Shown here: in pieces, positions 4,284 through 8,315 of the stretch | How positions within the stretch are numbered: position 1 is the stretch's first letter | Layout of the letters: each line of letters begins with the position of its first letter | Source of the DNA: Novosphingobium sp. | GTDB taxonomy: Bacteria; Pseudomonadota; Alphaproteobacteria; Sphingomonadales; Sphingomonadaceae | DNA length: 8,315 bases | Assembly (NCBI GenBank): GCA_020853995.1 | Contig: JADYXV010000113.1 | Span: 1-8,315 of the forward strand | Reading direction: 5' to 3' | Translations under genes and position numbers: made by a program | Notes under the pieces: generated by a model | Databases searched by the model: none | Told to the model about the DNA's origin: nothing | What the model saw: the letters and a program-made list of their open reading frames with translations, nothing else

Positions 4284-6866
4284 ATGCCGGTGGGCCAGGT
4301 TTTCAAGGTTGCGATTATTGGTTCCGGCCCCGCAGGGATGAGCGCGGCCGGACGCGCGGCGCAGCTTGGCCTTGCCCATGTCCTGCTGGAAAAGACTGAC
4401 CACCTTTCGGACACGATCTACAAATATCAAAAAGGCAAGCATGTGATGGCCACGCCATCGCAATTGATCTTGCGGTCCGATCAGGAATTTGATGCGGGCA
4501 AGAAAGAGGACATTCTCGACAAGTGGAACCGGCGCACCGCCGAACTTGGCGTGAATGTGAAATTCAATGCCGATGTGAAATCGATCAAGGGCACCGGCCC
4601 TGCCATCGAAGGATCTGTCCAGAAGATCGTCACCCGCGCCCGCGATGGAACAAGCACCACCACCGAAGTGCAGCGCTATGCCCCGCCCTACGCCATAACA
4701 TTGACCAATGGCGAGACAGTGATGGCCGAAACCGTGGTGCTGGCCATCGGCACGCAAGGCAACCCCAACCTGATGCGCTGCCCCGGTGGTGATCTGCCGC
4801 ACGTTACCTATCAGCTTGATGATCCCTATGCAGTGCTGGACCAGCACATCATCGTGATTGGCACAGGCGATGCCGGAATTGAAAACGCGCGCGGTCTGGT
4901 GGAGGATGCAGCGCAGGGCAACACCGTTACCGTGCTCAACCGCAGCACGAAATCCACCAACGTGCGCGAAAGCTTTGCCACCGCCAAGGAGCCCAACGCC
5001 AAAGCGCTGGTCGAAGATGACGCGGCGGGCAAGCTGACAATCCGGTACGAGACCGAAACCAAGGCAGTTGAACCGGGTTGGGTCACGCTTTCCACCCGCG
5101 ATGGCGAAGAACGCATCCGGTGTGACCGGATCATCGCGCGCATCGGCTCTGCCCCGCCGCGCGCCTTTGTCGAAGGCTGCGGCATCGAATTTGCCAGCGC
5201 GGACCGTTTGGCGTTCCCGACTCTTTCGCCGCAGTTTGAATCGACCGCGCCGGGCATTTTCGTGATCGGCGCGCTGGCGGGCTATCCGCTGATCAAGCAC
5301 TGCATGAATCAGGGCCACGATGTGGTCGAATTCATCAACGGCAATACCTCGCTCAAGCCTGCTGATGAACCCTTGCTGGAAGCCAAGTTCGCCGGTCTTC
5401 CGGGCAAGCGGTCGGTCAACGAATGGCTGGAATTCCTGCAGAAGAACGTCGGCATCCTGCAAGGCATGACGACGTTGCAATTGCGCGAATTCATGCTGGA
5501 TTCCGAAGCGCGCGGGTATGCTGCGGGCGATGTGGTGTTTGAACGCAATGATCCGGGATCATCGCTGTTCGCCATCGCATCTGGAACGGTCCACGTGCGG
5601 ATTGACCCCAACGATCCATCAAAGGTCATCCCGATTCCGGCGGGCACGATTTTTGGCGAAGTCGGCCTGATTTCAGGCCGGCGGCGCGGCGCAACGATTG
5701 TGGCGGCAGAGGACACCATCTGTGTCGAGATCAGCCGCAATGCCGCGCTGAAACTGCAAAGCCAGGTGCCCACGGCACGCCGCGCGATTGAACGTATCTC
5801 TACCGAGCGCCAGATCCTGCAAATGTTCGGATCGGGGCTGACCAGCGCCGATGTGGCCGAAGTGGTGGAAACCGCAAAGATCATGTCTGTCCGCGCAGGC
5901 GATGCGATCATCAAGGAGGGTGACGAGGACAAGGATATCTATGTCATCCGCGTCGGATCGATGATCGTCGAAAAGGAAGTCGGCGGAAAACCGGTGTTCC
6001 TGTCTTACCTTCCGGCCGGTTCCTATGTGGGCGAAATGGCGCTGATTGACGGGGGCCGCCGCACCGCCACGGTGCGCGCTGCAATCAAGAGCGAAGTGAT
6101 CAAGATCGATGGCGAAGCGTTCGGGCGCGTGTTGGCGGCCAAGCCCGCACTGCTCGAACGTGCGCGCAAGGACATGGAAGTGCGCCGCGCGACCAACGCC
6201 TTTATCGAATCCAAAAAGGACAGCTTTTCCGGCATCGTCGATCTTTATTCCGAACAGGCCAAGTTCCTCGTTTCCCAAGGGCTGGGCGAGGCCACCGACG
6301 TTCTGCTGATTGATGAACGGCTGTGCGTGGGCTGCGACAATTGCGAAAAGGCCTGCGCCGACAGCCACGATGGCCTTTCGCGGCTCGACCGCGAGGCGGG
6401 CAAGAGCTTTGCGCATCTGCATGTGCCCACATCGTGCCGCCACTGCGAACATCCGCACTGCATGGCCGATTGCCCGCCCAACGCGATCAAGCGCGGGCCG
6501 GACGGCGAAGTGTTCATCAACGATACTTGCATCGGCTGCGGCAATTGCCAGCGCAATTGCCCGTACGGCGTGATCCGCATGGACAAAGTGCCACCCAAAA
6601 AGCCCTCGCTGCTCAATTGGCTGTTCTTCGGATCAGGGCCGGGGCCGGGCGAGCCGCCTTATAAATGGTCGAAAAAGAACACGAAATATACCGGTGACCC
6701 TGCGGTGGACGAACTGCTTGACCGCAAGAAGGCGATCAAGTGCGACATGTGCGCAGGCATCGAGGGCGGCCCGAGCTGTGTGCGCGCCTGCCCCACCGGC
6801 GCTGCCATCCGTGTTTCACCGGACGAGTTCCTGACCGTTTCGCGCCTCGAAAACGAAGGGGCCTGA
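4284..6866 (+). CDS. Fused NAD(P)H/FAD oxidoreductase, two cyclic-nucleotide-binding domains and four-cluster ferredoxin
   Basis: The 860-residue cytoplasmic protein has three modules. Residues about 7-350 are a two-Rossmann flavin oxidoreductase of the thioredoxin-reductase/YpdA type. It has the FAD loop GSGPAG (13-18), the NAD(P)H loop GTGDAG (193-198) and the late FAD motif GIFVIGA (324-330). The redox CxxC of true thioredoxin reductases is missing. Residues about 395-495 and 515-620 are two cyclic-nucleotide-binding domains. Both keep the phosphate-cassette Glu and Arg (E459/R468 and E584/R593). Residues about 672-850 are a DmsB/NrfC-like ferredoxin with four cysteine quartets: C681/684/687/691, C718/721/726/730, C749/752/755/759 and C820/823/832/836. 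It probably passes NAD(P)H electrons to the downstream membrane protein under cyclic-nucleotide control, or runs in reverse. I start it at the ATG at 4284 because the Rossmann strand follows at once. A GTG at 4290 has better spacing (nine bases) from the G-run at 4275-4280. Confidence 0.88.
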   Translation: MPVGQVFKVAIIGSGPAGMSAAGRAAQLGLAHVLLEKTDHLSDTIYKYQKGKHVMATPSQLILRSDQEFDAGKKEDILDKWNRRTAELGVNVKFNADVKSIKGTGPAIEGSVQKIVTRARDGTSTTTEVQRYAPPYAITLTNGETVMAETVVLAIGTQGNPNLMRCPGGDLPHVTYQLDDPYAVLDQHIIVIGTGDAGIENARGLVEDAAQGNTVTVLNRSTKSTNVRESFATAKEPNAKALVEDDAAGKLTIRYETETKAVEPGWVTLSTRDGEERIRCDRIIARIGSAPPRAFVEGCGIEFASADRLAFPTLSPQFESTAPGIFVIGALAGYPLIKHCMNQGHDVVEFINGNTSLKPADEPLLEAKFAGLPGKRSVNEWLEFLQKNVGILQGMTTLQLREFMLDSEARGYAAGDVVFERNDPGSSLFAIASGTVHVRIDPNDPSKVIPIPAGTIFGEVGLISGRRRGATIVAAEDTICVEISRNAALKLQSQVPTARRAIERISTERQILQMFGSGLTSADVAEVVETAKIMSVRAGDAIIKEGDEDKDIYVIRVGSMIVEKEVGGKPVFLSYLPAGSYVGEMALIDGGRRTATVRAAIKSEVIKIDGEAFGRVLAAKPALLERARKDMEVRRATNAFIESKKDSFSGIVDLYSEQAKFLVSQGLGEATDVLLIDERLCVGCDNCEKACADSHDGLSRLDREAGKSFAHLHVPTSCRHCEHPHCMADCPPNAIKRGPDGEVFINDTCIGCGNCQRNCPYGVIRMDKVPPKKPSLLNWLFFGSGPGPGEPPYKWSKKNTKYTGDPAVDELLDRKKAIKCDMCAGIEGGPSCVRACPTGAAIRVSPDEFLTVSRLENEGA

Positions 6867-6870
6867 GGCA

Positions 6871-7767
6871 ATGGCAACCATCGCTCCCAAAAAGCGCACC
6901 GGTGCCAGCCGCGCCCGCACCAGCACGCACGAAGGCTTTTTGCGCCACAACAACCTGTTCTGGGGCAAGTTGTCTGCCGCCATCGCCGTCGCACTTCTGG
7001 CTCTGTATATTTTCGTGCCCTTGCCGGGCCAGCACTTCGGTTCAAGCTGGCTGGGCTATACGCTGGGCACCATCGGCGCGCTGCTGATCCTGTGGTTGAC
7101 CATGCTGGGCATGCGCAAACGCGCGATCACGCCCGGGCGGTGGAGCCTGAAAGCGTGGACCAGCGCGCATGTTTACCTGGGGCTATGCCTGACAGTGATC
7201 GGCACCCTGCATTCGGGCTTCCACTTCGGCTGGAACGTCCACACGCTGGCCTGGGCTTTGATGCTGCTGGTGATCGGATCAGGCATTTTCGGCATCTGGG
7301 TCTATGCCACGGCACCCCGCGCGCTTTCGGCCAACCGTTATGACGATGAAGGCGCGATTACCGAAAAGCAGATGATCGAAGCGGTGCGGTCATTGGACCG
7401 GCAGATCCATGACGCGGCACAAACGCTTGATCCGCAAAGTGCCGCACTAGTCAACCTCAGCCTTGAGCAGGACCCGTTTGCAGGTTCATTCTGGAACCGC
7501 ATAACCGACAATTACCCCAAATGCGCCACGCGCCATGCCGCCGCCGAATTGCGCCGCATTCGCGCGTACCAGCCGCGCATGGGCGACGACCCCGCCGACA
7601 AAGTCGATGCGCTGCTGACCCGCAAAGAGGCTGTGCTGGGGCGGATGCGACGACACTTGAAGCTGAAATCATGGTTGCAGGCGTGGCTCTATATCCATGT
7701 GCCGGTCACCTTTGCGCTGATTGCGGCGCTCTCCGCCCATATCGTCAGCGTCTTCTTCTACTGGTGA
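6871..7767 (+). CDS. Five-helix membrane protein, probable diheme cytochrome b
   Basis: The 298-residue product has membrane helices at about 33-51, 60-80, 96-117, 126-147 and 270-297. Helix 3 carries H100 and H114, and helix 5 carries H276 and H290. Each pair is separated by 13 residues, the spacing used by diheme b cytochromes to hold one heme near each membrane face. Basic residues at the N-terminus and in the helix 2-3 loop (MRKR, then R90 and K94) place these inside the cell. Helices 3 and 5 then run in the same direction, so H100 can pair with H276 (inner heme) and H114 with H290 (outer heme). The roughly 120-residue loop 148-268 is cytoplasmic and could dock the ferredoxin module. The ATG follows the preceding stop by four bases, so the two are surely co-transcribed. 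I do not recognise a named family. Heme binding is inferred from histidine placement. Confidence 0.75.
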   Translation: MATIAPKKRTGASRARTSTHEGFLRHNNLFWGKLSAAIAVALLALYIFVPLPGQHFGSSWLGYTLGTIGALLILWLTMLGMRKRAITPGRWSLKAWTSAHVYLGLCLTVIGTLHSGFHFGWNVHTLAWALMLLVIGSGIFGIWVYATAPRALSANRYDDEGAITEKQMIEAVRSLDRQIHDAAQTLDPQSAALVNLSLEQDPFAGSFWNRITDNYPKCATRHAAAELRRIRAYQPRMGDDPADKVDALLTRKEAVLGRMRRHLKLKSWLQAWLYIHVPVTFALIAALSAHIVSVFFYW

Positions 7768-7774
7768 GCGATCA

Positions 7775-8315
7775 ATGAGCTTTCTTGTCCGCCAGATCGC
7801 GCTCAAATCCAGTGGTGAGGAGATCGTGCGTCCCTCGACCATCGATGGGACCGAACTGGTCATTGGCCGCGATGCAGCATCGGGCATTCACTTGCCCGAC
7901 CTTGCGGTTGATCCGCGCCATGCCCGCATAAAGCAAGCCGCCGACGGTAGCCTGACCATCGCCTCGATTGGCGAACTGGCGTTCGACGTAAACGGACGGT
8001 CGGCCACGCAAGCCACGCTTGATCCTGTAGTGGGCGCGGAACTGGGCTTTGGCTGCCACCGCATCACCGTTTCCCGCGATAGCGAAACAGGCCTGCCCAC
8101 ATTCACCGTACGCCGCGTAGAAGCCGTATCGGACTCCGCCGAAGACAAGGATATCACCACCGCTTATACGCTCAAAGGCTTGCTTCCAGGCAAGCGGATG
8201 TCAGCGTGGAGCTTTGCTGTCCTTGTCCTGATCGCGTTCCTGGCGTTCCCCATCTACAGCTATGTCACTTACAAACCGCTGGCGATGCAGGAAAAGGCGC
8301 GCCGTCCCGACAGTT
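7775..8315 (+). CDS. FHA-like domain protein with one membrane helix, possible multiheme cytochrome c (3' end outside window)
   Basis: Visible are 180 residues; the frame is open at the right edge. Residues about 5-115 look like a forkhead-associated domain, with LVIGRDAASGIHLPDLAVDP (28-47) followed by RHARI (48-52), and an N-G turn at 73-74. FHA domains normally bind phosphothreonine. Here the usual Ser-Arg before the x-His is replaced by D46-P47, so canonical binding is doubtful. Residues about 143-165 form a membrane helix (WSFAVLVLIAFLAFPIYSY), so the FHA part should be cytoplasmic and the unseen remainder periplasmic. From memory, proteins of this layout in related bacteria continue into a cytochrome c3-type multiheme domain, but no CxxCH motif is visible in the window. 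The ATG is seven bases after the upstream stop, with GGTGAG (7763-7768) as a possible ribosome binding site. It is the third gene of the redox operon. Confidence 0.75.
   Translation, partial: MSFLVRQIALKSSGEEIVRPSTIDGTELVIGRDAASGIHLPDLAVDPRHARIKQAADGSLTIASIGELAFDVNGRSATQATLDPVVGAELGFGCHRITVSRDSETGLPTFTVRRVEAVSDSAEDKDITTAYTLKGLLPGKRMSAWSFAVLVLIAFLAFPIYSYVTYKPLAMQEKARRPDS

Noticed and set aside
4041..5480. A 479-codon minus-strand frame opposite the flavin domain
   Set aside because: It is a long shadow frame caused by GC-rich codon bias. The plus strand carries unmistakable FAD, NAD(P), CNB and FeS motifs.

Overview
The window looks like chromosome of an alphaproteobacterium, most likely a sphingomonad (Novosphingobium/Sphingobium-like). 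The reasons are a full-length CtrA cell-cycle regulator with CtrA-box-like and GANTC sites upstream, a TrmB and a LuxR-type regulator of the kind common in that order, and a GC-rich coding style. This is inferred from remembered protein families; no search was run.

Layout. Positions 1-70 (minus) hold the first 23 codons of what looks like a tyrosine recombinase (phage/island integrase), with a good ribosome binding site. Positions 71-199 are an AT-richer spacer with short TGCAAT repeats and a terminator-like hairpin. trmB (tRNA m7G46 methyltransferase) lies at 200-916 on the minus strand. Divergent from it is a membrane-tethered LuxR-type regulator (1054-1905, plus) with a periplasmic sensor-like domain. 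It converges on ctrA (2016-2717, minus), and a hairpin at 1960-1989 separates the two. Upstream of ctrA, 2718-3036 is a long regulatory region. A CcmI/NrfG-like TPR protein (3037-4044, minus) is followed by a 239-base divergent intergenic region. The plus strand then carries a tight three-gene run to the right edge.

The three-gene run is the most interesting part. The first gene (4284-6866) is an 860-residue protein that joins an NAD(P)H/FAD oxidoreductase domain, two cyclic-nucleotide-binding domains and a ferredoxin domain with sixteen cysteines for four [4Fe-4S] clusters. The second (6871-7767) is a five-helix membrane protein whose third and fifth helices each carry a His-x13-His pair, the pattern of a two-heme cytochrome b. 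The third (7775 to beyond 8315) starts with an FHA-like domain and a membrane helix, and is cut by the window edge.

Read together, these suggest a transmembrane electron conduit: NAD(P)H to FAD to four FeS clusters to two hemes b to a periplasmic acceptor. The acceptor may be a multiheme cytochrome c on the missing part of the third gene. Cyclic nucleotide and possibly FHA-mediated inputs would sit on the cytoplasmic side. The divergent TPR gene resembles cytochrome c maturation factors and could serve the same system. The domain content is read from the sequence. The electron path and regulation are inference.
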